Assembly: GCF_000027225.1 (NCBI RefSeq)
Contig: NC_013892.1
Span: 3,286,001 to 3,350,000, forward strand
Direction of reading: 5' to 3'
Length of the DNA: 64,000 nt
Source: Xenorhabdus bovienii SS-2004
GTDB lineage: Bacteria; Pseudomonadota; Gammaproteobacteria; Enterobacterales; Enterobacteriaceae
The position numbers and the translations under genes were made by a program. A model generated the notes under the pieces. That model was not told the DNA's origin and did not search any database. It saw only the letters and a program-made list of their open reading frames with translations. Below, piece by piece: positions 17,714 through 26,581 of this stretch. Each line of letters begins with the position of its first letter. The stretch's first letter is position 1.

Positions 17714-17770
17714 ATGATGCTGTGTATGGTGACGCGGATGGCAGTCTCAATATTTAAAAAGTATTTATAG
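17714..17770 (+). pseudogene. Vestigial C-terminal tail of a TIGR03747-family gene
   Basis: The 19-codon frame reads MMLCMVTRMAVSIFKKYL-stop. It shares the MAV...FKKYL end of the intact gene at 16147-16905 but differs inside, so it is a diverged tail rather than a fresh duplicate. It has no ribosome-binding site of its own and is probably not expressed. Confidence 0.6.
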
Positions 17771-17782
17771 CTAATGATGCTG

Positions 17783-17825
17783 GACGCTGAACTGCAAAAC
17801 GGGTTTTGTTTTGCAGTTCAGCGTC
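17783..17825. repeat. Perfect 18-bp inverted repeat (hairpin)
   Basis: GACGCTGAACTGCAAAAC (17783-17800) is followed by a 7-nt loop and its exact reverse complement (17808-17825). It lies between the cargo remnant and the convergent gene ending at 17864. No T tract follows on either strand, so a classical terminator is uncertain; it may still block transcription from both sides. Confidence 0.75.
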
Positions 17826-17863
17826 AGCAGACAAGCCGCCCAGCGGCGCGTCAGTCTTTCAGG

Positions 17864-18556
17864 CTAATGCTGGTACTTTGACGGTGCATTCACCACCTGC
17901 GTCATCCACTCAAACCCGTCACACGCTTTACAGATACGGTTATCCTGCTTCGGGTCAAAATGGTAGTGATGATGCGAAATATCTTCACAATACCCCACAA
18001 ACGGCTGATCGATACGATGCAGCTGAAGAGTCGCCGCTTGCTCTCTGGAGGCAGGAAAAAATGCGCCGCCGATTTCTGCAAACAGTTCGGTATCATCCTG
18101 TTGTGCACCACAGTGTTCGCAGTGGTTTATCCAGTGCTGCCGGTGCAGTCGCTGGCTGACCGCTTTGCGAAGGCGGTGGTGAAAACCGGGCAGCACGTTA
18201 CGCACGAGTGAGGGAATATCGGCGAGATAAAACAAAAACGCCGGGCTGTCCTGCTCTGTGTAGTCAACTTCCGTGCCGGGTTCATCGCCGTTATCCGCTT
18301 CCAGTAGCTGGTGTCCGGCAGGCAGCATAAACGCCGTCACGGTGGTGTGTTCATGACAGTGCGGGCAGGATGTTTGGGTCTGGGCGAGATACCAGAATTC
18401 AGCGTGCACATTGTAGAACGGCAACCAGTTCATAAACGGCGTCGGGTCAAAACTGTTGTCAATATACCAGATTTGGGCGGCGGCATCCCAGTGTGCACCC
18501 AGCTTCCGTGCCTGCTCGTATTCATCATCGGGGACGTTTAAATCAATCCGCAGCAT
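17864..18556 (-). CDS. DUF5710-domain protein
   Basis: A 230-residue protein with an N-terminal DUF5710 domain (MLRIDLNVPDDEYEQARKLGAHWDAAAQIWYI, residues 1-35), a domain found in many plasmid and ICE primases and DNA-transfer proteins. It then has two Cys pairs (CPHCHEH near 64 and CEHCGAQ near 147) and a further CKAC near 214, so it likely binds zinc. It faces against the transfer operon inside the ICE core. Its function is unknown; a DNA-related role is inference from the domain. Confidence 0.75.
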   Translation of the reverse strand: MLRIDLNVPDDEYEQARKLGAHWDAAAQIWYIDNSFDPTPFMNWLPFYNVHAEFWYLAQTQTSCPHCHEHTTVTAFMLPAGHQLLEADNGDEPGTEVDYTEQDSPAFLFYLADIPSLVRNVLPGFHHRLRKAVSQRLHRQHWINHCEHCGAQQDDTELFAEIGGAFFPASREQAATLQLHRIDQPFVGYCEDISHHHYHFDPKQDNRICKACDGFEWMTQVVNAPSKYQH

Positions 18557-18705
18557 GTGTTTTCCTTCATTCTTAAATCGTTAACCAAATAAATTAGTCA
18601 GACTATTTAGCTAATTTTCACCAAAGCATAAAGAGTTTATTGCTGATCTGCCCTAAAAAACCCCGCATCCTCGGCATCCTGAAATCCGTAACGAGGTGAA
18701 TGTTT

Positions 18706-19032
18706 ATGCACGGTTACTTTTCCCTGTCCCGTTCTGCCTGTCTGCTGAGTCTGATCCTGATGTGTGTACCGATTGCGCAGGCGGCCGAGAAAGACGAACT
18801 GGCGAGTGCAAAAAATCTGATTGAGCAGGTGCAGATGGCACTGGAGCGCGCAAACCTCGCTGAAAAGCAGGCTGACACCCCAACCCGCCCTCGCTATGAC
18901 TTTGATTACCTCCGTATCAAAGCGGATCTCAACACCATTAAATCCGGTATTGATCACTACCTGACCCCTTCCCGCGCCCAGCAGCAGGAATCAAACGTGT
19001 TATCCGGTCATTACCGTCAGGAACGCCCGTAA
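18706..19032 (+). CDS. RAQPRD-family ICE protein (TIGR01690)
   Basis: A 108-residue exported protein (signal peptide ending ...VPIAQA) of the RAQPRD family. The family tract appears here as SRAQQQES near the C-terminus; the conserved YDFDYLRIKADLNTIKSGIDHYL precedes it. I prefer the ATG at 18706 because GAGGTG (18693-18698) is at a proper distance; an ATG at 18700 is too close. It begins the second transfer operon and overlaps the next gene by one base. Confidence 0.85.
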   Translation: MHGYFSLSRSACLLSLILMCVPIAQAAEKDELASAKNLIEQVQMALERANLAEKQADTPTRPRYDFDYLRIKADLNTIKSGIDHYLTPSRAQQQESNVLSGHYRQERP

Positions 19033-19268
19033 TGACGGAGGCACAACGCACTGCCTTTACCGTGGCCTCGGGGCATTTTGATATCACTTTTCTGTATCTG
19101 GTCTGCGTCGGATTTTTCCTGGCCACCCTGTTTCTCTGGGCCGCCTGGGCCGCGGTCGATGTCTGGAACGGCTGGGCGAATGAAAAAGTACGTAACCAGA
19201 CCATCAGCCAGTTTGCCATGCGAACCGCCATCTTACTGGTGGTTGCGGTCTGGATGTTTGCCAGCTGA
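19032..19268 (+). CDS. TIGR03758 (PFL_4701) family ICE membrane protein
   Basis: A 78-residue protein with two membrane segments (about residues 18-42 and 63-77). It matches the small TIGR03758 family found between the RAQPRD and pilin-like genes. Start and upstream stop share one base (TAATG). It is probably an inner-membrane part of the mating channel. Confidence 0.85.
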   Translation: MTEAQRTAFTVASGHFDITFLYLVCVGFFLATLFLWAAWAAVDVWNGWANEKVRNQTISQFAMRTAILLVVAVWMFAS

Positions 19269-19303
19269 TGCAACGAACATAATGAAAAAGGAATGGATTG
19301 AAC

Positions 19304-19681
19304 ATGAAGCCAATTTTTACCGTCTGCCGTCGTCTCAGTGCGAATCTGATAACCAGAATAAGCACACTCCTTTTGCTGTTCGGCTTTTCCTGTCAGTCCG
19401 CCTGGGCGGATTTACCTGCCATCGAACCGCCAAAAAGTGGCGGCGGGGGCGGATTACTGGGACAGGTGAAAGGCTATGCGCAGGATGGCATTGTGATTGG
19501 CGGGCTGATCCTTTCGGCAGTGGCGTTTTTTAAGGTCGCGTCGGCGGCGGTTGAAACCTTTTCGGAAGTGCGGGACGGCAAAGCCACCTGGACCCAGTTT
19601 GGCTCGATCATCGTGGTCGGCGTAGTGCTATTGGTTGCGGTGATTTGGCTGCTGGCGAAATCGGCCGGCATTATCTTTTGA
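19304..19681 (+). CDS. TIGR03745 (PFL_4702) family membrane protein, VirB2/TraA pilin-like
   Basis: A 125-residue protein with a long signal peptide ending ...SCQSAWA, a Gly-rich stretch (PPKSGGGGGLLGQ) and two hydrophobic segments (about 62-82 and 100-122). This layout is that of conjugative pilins of the VirB2 type, and the TIGR03745 family occupies this place in ICEs of the class. I chose the ATG at 19304; AAAAAGGAA lies upstream. A TTG six bases earlier is less likely. Confidence 0.85.
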   Translation: MKPIFTVCRRLSANLITRISTLLLLFGFSCQSAWADLPAIEPPKSGGGGGLLGQVKGYAQDGIVIGGLILSAVAFFKVASAAVETFSEVRDGKATWTQFGSIIVVGVVLLVAVIWLLAKSAGIIF

Positions 19682-19691
19682 GGTACCGCTG

Positions 19692-20066
19692 ATGCAGACG
19701 ATCCCGTTTTTACCCGATCGCTTAAATGCCGAACCGGTCGTATTTCGCGGATTCACCACACCGGAAATGGGGCTGGCCGCTTTGCTGGGGCTGGCATTCG
19801 GGTTGATGGTGAGCCTTCCTTTTATCCCGTTAGCCGGCTGGGTCATGATACCGACGGGTATGCTGTTCATGCCCTTGTTATTGATTAGTTTTGGCGGTCG
19901 CTGGCTCGCTCAGCTTAAGCGCGGCAAACCGGAAAATTATCTCTGGCTGACACTGGAAGAGAAAAAACGCCGGCTGGGTATCGGTGATCCGGCATTGATT
20001 ATTGCGGCTCAGGGTTGGTCGTTGCGTCGAAGCAGGCTGACTCATCGTAACGGGAGCCTGCGATGA
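19692..20066 (+). CDS. TIGR03750-family conjugal transfer protein (VirB3/TraL-like)
   Basis: A 124-residue protein with the motif LPDRLNAEPVVFRGFTTPEMGLAALLGLAFGL. Two close membrane segments (about 28-48 and 50-72) lie ahead of a basic C-terminal part. Both are features of VirB3/TraL subunits. It overlaps the following gene by 4 nt. Confidence 0.85.
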   Translation: MQTIPFLPDRLNAEPVVFRGFTTPEMGLAALLGLAFGLMVSLPFIPLAGWVMIPTGMLFMPLLLISFGGRWLAQLKRGKPENYLWLTLEEKKRRLGIGDPALIIAAQGWSLRRSRLTHRNGSLR

Positions 20067-20719
20067 GCCGGTTTCGTCATGCGCTGAAAAACCGTGACCA
20101 GCATATTCTGACCCTGCGGCTTGTCTGCGGGGTGCTGATACTGGTCTTGCTGATTACGCTCACGGGCTGGATGACGTCACCGCGTAGTCTCACCATCCAT
20201 AATCCGCCGGACTTACGCAGCGGCAGCACCCGCCCGTGGTGGGAAGTGCCTGCGCCGAGTGTCTACAGTTTTGCCTTTTATCTTTTCCAGCAACTGAACG
20301 CCTGGCCGAAAAACGGGGCACAGGACTACCCGGCTAAAATTGCGGCTTTGTCGCCTTACCTGACCCCCGCCTGTCAGGATTTTTTGCAGGAGGATGCCAA
20401 AACCCGGGCCGACAGTGGTGAGCTGCTTGATCGGGTGCGGGTGGTGTATGAGATCCCCGGCCGGGGCTACGGGACGAAAAGTGTGACGGTGCGTAACCGG
20501 GATAACTGGGTGGTGCGGCTGGATTTGGTGGCCGATGAATATTATCACGCCGAGCCGGTCAAACGGGCGCTGGTGCGCTATTCCCTGAAAGTGGTGCGCT
20601 GGGAGGGCGATGCGGAGCGTAATCCTTTCGGGCTGGCACTGGATTGTTACGACAGGATGCCGCAGCGTCTGGAAGCGATGCCGCAACCTGTGGAAGAGAA
20701 AAAGGGGGTGTTCCAATGA
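20063..20719 (+). CDS. TIGR03746 (PFL_4703) family ICE protein (VirB8/TraE-like)
   Basis: A 218-residue protein with one N-terminal membrane anchor (about residues 17-37) followed by a periplasmic domain (SLTIHNPPDLRSGSTRPWWEVPAPSVYSFAFYLFQQLNAWP). This bitopic layout and the family put it in the VirB8/TraE group, which scaffolds the secretion channel. It overlaps both neighbours by 4 nt. Confidence 0.85.
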   Translation: MSRFRHALKNRDQHILTLRLVCGVLILVLLITLTGWMTSPRSLTIHNPPDLRSGSTRPWWEVPAPSVYSFAFYLFQQLNAWPKNGAQDYPAKIAALSPYLTPACQDFLQEDAKTRADSGELLDRVRVVYEIPGRGYGTKSVTVRNRDNWVVRLDLVADEYYHAEPVKRALVRYSLKVVRWEGDAERNPFGLALDCYDRMPQRLEAMPQPVEEKKGVFQ

Positions 20720-21552
20720 AAAGATATCCATCTTGCTCTTCTGCCTGTTTTTGGCTGGGATTGGTCAGCCTCGTGCTGTTCAGCCTCGGTGCAAAGGCTG
20801 ATGAACTGATGAAATGGGAACGCATTCCGTTATCCATTGCCCTCAAGGTAGGTCAGGAGCGGATTATTTTCGCAGACAGAAATGTCCGTGTTGGTTTGTC
20901 TCCGTCACTCAGCGATAAACTGCGGGTGCAGAGCGCAGGGGGAGCCATTTACCTGAAAGCCAGCCAATCTTTTCCGTCTACCCGTCTGCAATTGCAGGAC
21001 AGTGAAAACGGCGAAATTATCTTACTGGATATTACCGCCACCAAAACGGGGCCAACGGAACCCGTCCGCATTCTTTATCCGGATGAAAAAAATTCTGTAC
21101 CAAAAGAGGGGGCACCGCATCAGAGAAAATCAGCACCTTTGGCTCCCGCGCCTGTGATATTAACCCGCTATGCCGCTCAGCAGCTTTATGCCCCGCTGCG
21201 TACCGTCGAGCCGGTTACGGGGATCCACCCGGTCAGTCTGCATTTACCCGCCGCCATCACCACCGTCTATCCGTCGGAACCGATTGCGGTTTCCCCGCTG
21301 GCCGGCTGGGGCATGCAAAATTACACGGTGGTAGCCCTGAAACTGCGTAATACGGCCAAACGCAACATTACGCTCGACCCACGAGCCTTGCAGGGGCAAT
21401 TTGTCGCAGCAACGTTTCAGCATCGTTGGCTGGGTGAAGCAGGGACACCGGAAGATACCACAGTGCTGTATCTTGTGACCCGAGGACAGCCGGATAATGC
21501 TTTTATCCCTGAGCCGGTAACAGTGAAACCGGGAGGCCGTCATGCAGGTTAA
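20716..21552 (+). CDS. TIGR03749 (PFL_4704) family ICE protein (VirB9/TraK-like)
   Basis: A 278-residue exported protein (signal peptide MKRYPSC...LFSLGAKA), with ELMKWERIPLSIALKVGQERIIFADRNVRVGL at the mature N-terminus, as in TraK/VirB9 secretins. The C-terminal part (YTVVALKLRNTAKRNITLDPRALQGQF) is the conserved family end. It likely sits in the outer-membrane core complex with the TIGR03752 and TIGR03751 proteins. I chose the ATG at 20716, in an ATGA overlap. Confidence 0.85.
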   Translation: MKRYPSCSSACFWLGLVSLVLFSLGAKADELMKWERIPLSIALKVGQERIIFADRNVRVGLSPSLSDKLRVQSAGGAIYLKASQSFPSTRLQLQDSENGEIILLDITATKTGPTEPVRILYPDEKNSVPKEGAPHQRKSAPLAPAPVILTRYAAQQLYAPLRTVEPVTGIHPVSLHLPAAITTVYPSEPIAVSPLAGWGMQNYTVVALKLRNTAKRNITLDPRALQGQFVAATFQHRWLGEAGTPEDTTVLYLVTRGQPDNAFIPEPVTVKPGGRHAG

Positions 21553-22972
21553 ATCCAACAGTCTGGTGAAAATCCTGGTGCCGATGGTGCTGATGGTCGG
21601 CGGGTTTATCGGCATCAAAAGTTGCAGCTCAACCGACACTACCGCGCCCGATACGCCACCCAACAATGTCCTGGCCACATTGTCACCGGAGGAGTTACAG
21701 GCGCTGGGTGTCGGCGGTGATACGCCGGAAGATACCTTGCGTACGCTGGTGGGAACACTCAATAAAGTGCGGTCAGAGCAGCAACGCTTAGGTCAGCAGA
21801 ATGCCGATATCCTGAAAGAAAATGACCAGTTAAAAAATCAGCGTCAGGATGTCGCCGGTCAGATAGACGCGGCGGTGGCAGCTATCCGGCAGGACGATGA
21901 ACAGCGCCGGCGTGAATTACAGGATGAACAGCAGGGATTGCTGGCACAGATTGATTTACTGACGGAACGCTTAAATTCAGCGCCTTTGTCTGCGCCGGAC
22001 AGTCCGATACCACTTGGGTCGGGAAGTATTCCGTATTCTGCCAATGCAGGCACAGGGCAGAATGAACTTATCTGGATAACACCGGCCGATGAAAAGCCCG
22101 CAGACATACAAACCCCCGGCAGTGGAAAAGCCACGGCGCAGTTCCCGACCTCATTTTTAAGTGAACAGTCAGCCGCCGGGCAAAGTAAGCCCCAAAGCCC
22201 ATCGCTTCAAAACCCATCAAAGGAAGAAAATGAACAGCCGGTCTATACCCTGCCTGAAAATGCCACGTTAGTGGGCAGTCAGGCCATGACCGCGTTATTA
22301 GGCCGTGTTCCCGTCAATGGTGCAGTGACTGACCCTTATCCATTCAAAATCCTTATCGGCAAAGACAACCTGACGGCCAACGGCATTGAACTGCCGGAGG
22401 TGGAAGGGGCGGTGGTGTCCGGCTCAGCCAGTGGCGACTGGACACTCTCCTGCGTGCGCGGTCAGGTCAATTCCATCACGGTTGTTTTTCAGGATGGCAC
22501 GGTGCGTACCCTGCCGGGCAGCGGGCAAAACAACAATACCAGCGCGAACGGCATCGGCTGGCTGTCTGATGAAAACGGCATTCCCTGTATCAGCGGTGAG
22601 CGCAAATCCAACGCCGCCACCTATCTGCCGACCCTGTTTGCGCTCTCGGCCATGCATTCGGCCGGCGATGCCCTGAGTGAAAGTCAGCGTACTGCCCAGA
22701 CCAGCGGCACAGGCGGTATCACCACCGCGTTAACGGGCAATGCCGGACAGGCCGCATTGGGCAAAGCGATGTCAGGTGGCATGAATGACATGAGCGAATG
22801 GCTCAGACAGCGCTACAGCCAGACGTTTGATGCGATTTACGTCCCGCCCGGTGCCCGTGTTGTGGTGCATATCACACAACGCCTGGCGATTGATTACGAA
22901 ACGAAAGGACGTAAGGTGCGCTACGGCGTGCGTGAGGCCGCCCAACGTGACAATCAGGAAGCATTAGATTAA
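21542..22972 (+). CDS. TIGR03752 (PFL_4705) family ICE protein (VirB10/TraB-like)
   Basis: A 476-residue protein with a single N-terminal anchor (VKILVPMVLMVGGFIGI), a coiled-coil rich in Gln and Glu (about residues 70-140), a Pro/Ser-rich linker and a beta-rich C-terminal domain. That domain contains VPVNGAVTDPYPFKILIGKDNLTANGIELPEVEGAVVSG. This layout is that of VirB10/TraB, the scaffold that spans the periplasm. It overlaps the upstream gene by 11 nt. Confidence 0.9.
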   Translation: MQVKSNSLVKILVPMVLMVGGFIGIKSCSSTDTTAPDTPPNNVLATLSPEELQALGVGGDTPEDTLRTLVGTLNKVRSEQQRLGQQNADILKENDQLKNQRQDVAGQIDAAVAAIRQDDEQRRRELQDEQQGLLAQIDLLTERLNSAPLSAPDSPIPLGSGSIPYSANAGTGQNELIWITPADEKPADIQTPGSGKATAQFPTSFLSEQSAAGQSKPQSPSLQNPSKEENEQPVYTLPENATLVGSQAMTALLGRVPVNGAVTDPYPFKILIGKDNLTANGIELPEVEGAVVSGSASGDWTLSCVRGQVNSITVVFQDGTVRTLPGSGQNNNTSANGIGWLSDENGIPCISGERKSNAATYLPTLFALSAMHSAGDALSESQRTAQTSGTGGITTALTGNAGQAALGKAMSGGMNDMSEWLRQRYSQTFDAIYVPPGARVVVHITQRLAIDYETKGRKVRYGVREAAQRDNQEALD

Positions 22973-23328
22973 TGGAAAAGACCCCTTCTCAGTGGATATT
23001 CAGTGCGGGTTCCCCGTATTGCCTGCAAGTGCCGGTGACGTCACGGGCTGAACCCGCACAGGTACAGCTTTACTGGCGTACAGTGCGCAAAAAAGAGTGT
23101 CGGTTGTATCTTTCAGCCGGCAGAGAATGTCAGCCGTTGAGTGACGGAGATTTTACTGTTTTCCGCCTGACGGAAACCCAGTGGCAGGCAGTGGTGGACG
23201 GTAAAGTCAGCATGGCGCCTGAACAGTGGAAGCCTTTGCCTTTTACCTTATCAGAGCTGGCAGTACACCCGGAATTTGCCACGTTTACCGTCTTTGGCAC
23301 CCCGGAGACCGCCGTATGTGGAAAATAA
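22972..23328 (+). CDS. Hypothetical ICE protein in the transfer operon
   Basis: A 118-residue soluble protein without signal peptide, Cys at residues 16, 43 and 50 and a C-terminal Cys. It starts on the last base of the preceding gene and overlaps the next by 13 nt, so it is part of the operon. I do not recognise a family; in the best-known ICEs of this class the VirB10-like and lipoprotein genes are adjacent, so this is an addition in this lineage. Confidence 0.6.
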   Translation: MEKTPSQWIFSAGSPYCLQVPVTSRAEPAQVQLYWRTVRKKECRLYLSAGRECQPLSDGDFTVFRLTETQWQAVVDGKVSMAPEQWKPLPFTLSELAVHPEFATFTVFGTPETAVCGK

Positions 23329-23717
23329 AATATTATGGGATAGTGTGTCTGGCGGGGTTACTGGCCGGCTGTGCTACCTCGAAAGAGACCTTATTACCTG
23401 CCGGAGAGCAAACGGTGCTGGCAATGTGGCAGGGGAATAAGGCCGGTCATGCCACCGCATCGGCAAGGGAAACATTGCGCCGTTCTTTAACTGTATCTGA
23501 ACGGCTCAGGGCACTGGAAGAACCCTATCATTACAGCCGTTCAGCCGCGCAGGAAATCAGCCAACAGTTTCCCCGCTTACCCAATCCCGATATGGTGATG
23601 TATGTTTTTCCGCATCTGGTCGCCGGCAATACGCCGATACCGGGCTACAGCACGGTGTTCCCATTTTACAGCCAAGTACAATATGCCCTGTCGGGTGAAC
23701 GCACGGAGGCACTGTAA
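23316..23717 (+). CDS. TIGR03751-family conjugative transfer lipoprotein (VirB7/TraV-like position)
   Basis: A 133-residue lipoprotein: MWKIKYYGIVCLAGLLAGC has lipobox LAGC. The family segment LPNPDMVMYVFPHLVAGNTPIPGYSTVFPFYSQVQYAL lies at the C-terminus. It is expected in the outer membrane core complex. The start (23316) overlaps the upstream gene by 13 nt and the stop overlaps the ATPase gene by one. Confidence 0.85.
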   Translation: MWKIKYYGIVCLAGLLAGCATSKETLLPAGEQTVLAMWQGNKAGHATASARETLRRSLTVSERLRALEEPYHYSRSAAQEISQQFPRLPNPDMVMYVFPHLVAGNTPIPGYSTVFPFYSQVQYALSGERTEAL

Positions 23718-26482
23718 TGGAAAAACCCAAGGCACTGAACCGTCCCGGTAAATTGCGTGAGGCGGATGAAACTACTATTTACCATGCAAACCCTTCCATC
23801 ATCGATTACCTGCCCTGGGTGGAATATCTGGAAGACGGGCAATGTTTATTGTTGGATGACGGGATTTCCGTCGGCGCGGTCTATCAGATTGAATCCATTG
23901 CCACCGAAGGCCGTCCCGCTGAGCGGTTGACTGAAATCCGGGATCAACTGGAAGATGCGATCCAGGACAGTCTGGAAGAAGATGATATTTCGCCGTGGGT
24001 GGTGCAGTTTTTTTGTCAGGATGACGATGATCCTGCTGACTATCTCAACACCTTGCGGGGCTATGTGAAACCCTGGGCACAGGGAACACTGTTTACTGAC
24101 GCCTTTCTGACGGAATCAGAGCATCACCTGAACAGCATTGCCCGGCCTGACGGGATATTTCAGGACAGCTTAATCACCGGGCAACCGTGGCGGGGCCAGC
24201 AACGCCAGACCCGTATGGTGGTTTATCGGTGGCTGCCTGACGGGCGCAGATCCCATGTTAGCAATCCGGCCTTATCAGCGGTGGCTGCGCTCAATCAGGT
24301 CTGCGAACGTCTGGTCTCGTCACTGGCTTCTGCCGGTGTGATTGCCCGCCGACAACATGGCGGCCAGATCCACAGTTGGCTGTTACGTCACTTTAATCCG
24401 GCACCGGATTGGGGGATGGCAAAAGCCGATTTTTACCATACGGTGAGTTATGGTACCACCACCCTATCGGATCTCCCCGTCAACAATGACTTTGCTGAAA
24501 GCCTGTGGTTTACCCCGCCGGTGTCTGATCCCGACGCGGGCGTCTGGTGGTTTGACGGGTTACCGCATAAAGCGGTGCTGGTTGAGCGTCTGCGCCGTCC
24601 GCCGGAACCGGGAACACTGACAGGCGAAGTGAAACGGGGCGACAATATCAATACTCTGATGGATATGATGCCGGCAGGGACGGTAGTTTCGCTGACCATT
24701 GTGGCGCAGGCACAGGACAGGCTGGAAGAGGATTTTACCCGGCTGACGAAAAATGCGGTGGGAGAAAATACTGAATCGCTGCGCGTCCGGCAGGATGTGC
24801 AGGAAGTGAAAGAACTTCTGGGGCGGCGGCATAAATTGTACCGCAGTGCGCTGGCCTTTCTGGTGCGGGGCAGGGATCTGGATGATATAAACCACCGGGT
24901 ACATCAATTATCCTCCACCCTGCTGACAGCCGGATTACAGCCCGTCCGGCCGGAATTCAGTGTGTCACCGCTGAATGCCTGGTTACGGGCACTGCCGATG
25001 TGCTTTAACCCGCAGAAAGACAAAAAACACGGGTACAGCCGCCTGACCTGGGTACAGCATCTGGCCGGGTTATTGCCGGTGACAGGTCGTTCGACCGGCA
25101 CCGGGCATCCGGGGTTCAGTTTCTTTAACCGGGGCGGGGCACCGCTGACCTTTGATCCGATGAACAAACAGGATCGCACCCAGAATGCCCATTTACTGCT
25201 GTTTGGTCCGACCGGCGCGGGGAAATCCGCCACCCTGTGCGCCTCGCTCATCCAGTTAATGGCAGTACATCGGCCGCGTCTGTTTATTGTGGAGGCGGGA
25301 AACAGTTTTGGCTTGCTGGCCGATTACTATGAAAGTCTGGGGCTGACGGTCAATAAAATCGGTATCAGACCGGGTTGTGGCGTCAGTCTGGCGCTGTTTG
25401 CCGATGCCCATCAACTGTTGAAACTGAGTCCCAAGCAATTGCGCATTAATGAAGCCGATATCCCCGATACCGATGAACAACAGGAAGAGGAGGGGGATGA
25501 ACAGCGCGATATCCTGGGCGAAATGGAAATTGCCGCCCGACTGATGATCACCGGTGGTGAGAAAAGAGAAGAAGAACGCCTGACCCGCTCTGATCGCGGT
25601 TTAATTCGTGAGGCCATTATGATGGCGGCGCAGACCAGCTTTAACGAGAAACGCCAGATGGTGGCCTCGGATTTACAGAATGCCCTTTATGCCATCGCCC
25701 GTAATCACCGGCAGGATGAACACGGCCAGCCGTTAATCACCGCTCACCGACGGGCACGGGCAGATGAAATGGCCAGCGCCATGTCAATGTTTACACAAGG
25801 CTTTGAGGGTGAACTGTTTAACCGCCCCGGTACGTCGTGGCCGGAAGTGGATGTCACCCTGATTGATTTGGGCACACTGGCACGGGAGAACTACTCGGCG
25901 CAAATGGCACTGGCGATGGTGTCACTCATCAACAAAGTCAATAACCTGGCTGAACGGGATCAATATCAGGATCGCGAACTGCAACTGGTGATTGATGAAG
26001 GACATATCACCACCACCAACCCGCTGTTATCACCCTATATGACTAAAGTGGTCAAAATGTGGCGTAAACTGGGGACCTGGCTGTGGCTTGCCACCCAAAA
26101 CCTGGCGGATTACCCCGATACTGCTGAAAAGATGCTGAATATGGCTGAATGGTGGCTGTGTCTGACCATGCCACCGGATGAAGTGGAGCAAATCGCCCGG
26201 TTTAAGAAACTGACGGAAGAGGAAAAAGCCGTATTGCTCTCTGCCAGCAAATTACCCCGTTGTTATACTGAAGGTGTGGTATTAGCGAAAAAAATCGAAG
26301 CCTTGTTTCGGGTGGTGCCCCCAAGCCTGTATCTGGCGCTGGGGATGACGGAAAAAGAAGAAAAAGCCGAGCGTAGGGCGTTAATGCGTGAACATCAGTG
26401 CAGTGAACTGGAAGCCGCTTTTCTGGTGGCCAGAAAAATGGATATCGCACGGGGGTTAAAGGTTGATTCCGGTTCTGTATGA
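23717..26482 (+). CDS. TIGR03744 (PFL_4706) conjugative transfer ATPase (VirB4/TraC-like)
   Basis: A 921-residue ATPase of the VirB4/TraC group. Walker A is FGPTGAGKS near residue 497; Walker B is LQLVIDEGHI near 755, followed by LATQNLADYP. It energises the type IV secretion channel. The gene looks complete and ends the preserved transfer module; in intact relatives TIGR03757/56/55 and TraG-type genes follow, but here cargo does. A second, inverted 3' copy lies at 35011-35845. Confidence 0.95.
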   Translation: MEKPKALNRPGKLREADETTIYHANPSIIDYLPWVEYLEDGQCLLLDDGISVGAVYQIESIATEGRPAERLTEIRDQLEDAIQDSLEEDDISPWVVQFFCQDDDDPADYLNTLRGYVKPWAQGTLFTDAFLTESEHHLNSIARPDGIFQDSLITGQPWRGQQRQTRMVVYRWLPDGRRSHVSNPALSAVAALNQVCERLVSSLASAGVIARRQHGGQIHSWLLRHFNPAPDWGMAKADFYHTVSYGTTTLSDLPVNNDFAESLWFTPPVSDPDAGVWWFDGLPHKAVLVERLRRPPEPGTLTGEVKRGDNINTLMDMMPAGTVVSLTIVAQAQDRLEEDFTRLTKNAVGENTESLRVRQDVQEVKELLGRRHKLYRSALAFLVRGRDLDDINHRVHQLSSTLLTAGLQPVRPEFSVSPLNAWLRALPMCFNPQKDKKHGYSRLTWVQHLAGLLPVTGRSTGTGHPGFSFFNRGGAPLTFDPMNKQDRTQNAHLLLFGPTGAGKSATLCASLIQLMAVHRPRLFIVEAGNSFGLLADYYESLGLTVNKIGIRPGCGVSLALFADAHQLLKLSPKQLRINEADIPDTDEQQEEEGDEQRDILGEMEIAARLMITGGEKREEERLTRSDRGLIREAIMMAAQTSFNEKRQMVASDLQNALYAIARNHRQDEHGQPLITAHRRARADEMASAMSMFTQGFEGELFNRPGTSWPEVDVTLIDLGTLARENYSAQMALAMVSLINKVNNLAERDQYQDRELQLVIDEGHITTTNPLLSPYMTKVVKMWRKLGTWLWLATQNLADYPDTAEKMLNMAEWWLCLTMPPDEVEQIARFKKLTEEEKAVLLSASKLPRCYTEGVVLAKKIEALFRVVPPSLYLALGMTEKEEKAERRALMREHQCSELEAAFLVARKMDIARGLKVDSGSV

Positions 26483-26581
26483 ACAAACAAGTCATTGATT
26501 ATATTTTGTGATGGAATGTATCTAATGCCTTCATTTTTCACTACCTTGTTTATAATATCAAAAATTGAGATGAGTGCCTAA

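Larger units (their letters stand above)
16888..17770. repeat. 18-bp direct repeats bounding the inserted cargo gene
   Basis: TTTAAAAAGTATTTATAG occurs at 16888-16905, where it is the end of the TIGR03747 gene, and again at 17753-17770. The second copy ends a short remnant frame with the same FKKYL-stop end. The unit encloses the 17022-17675 gene. The simplest reading is an insertion that replaced the 3' end of the membrane gene and left the original end behind. Confidence 0.75.
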
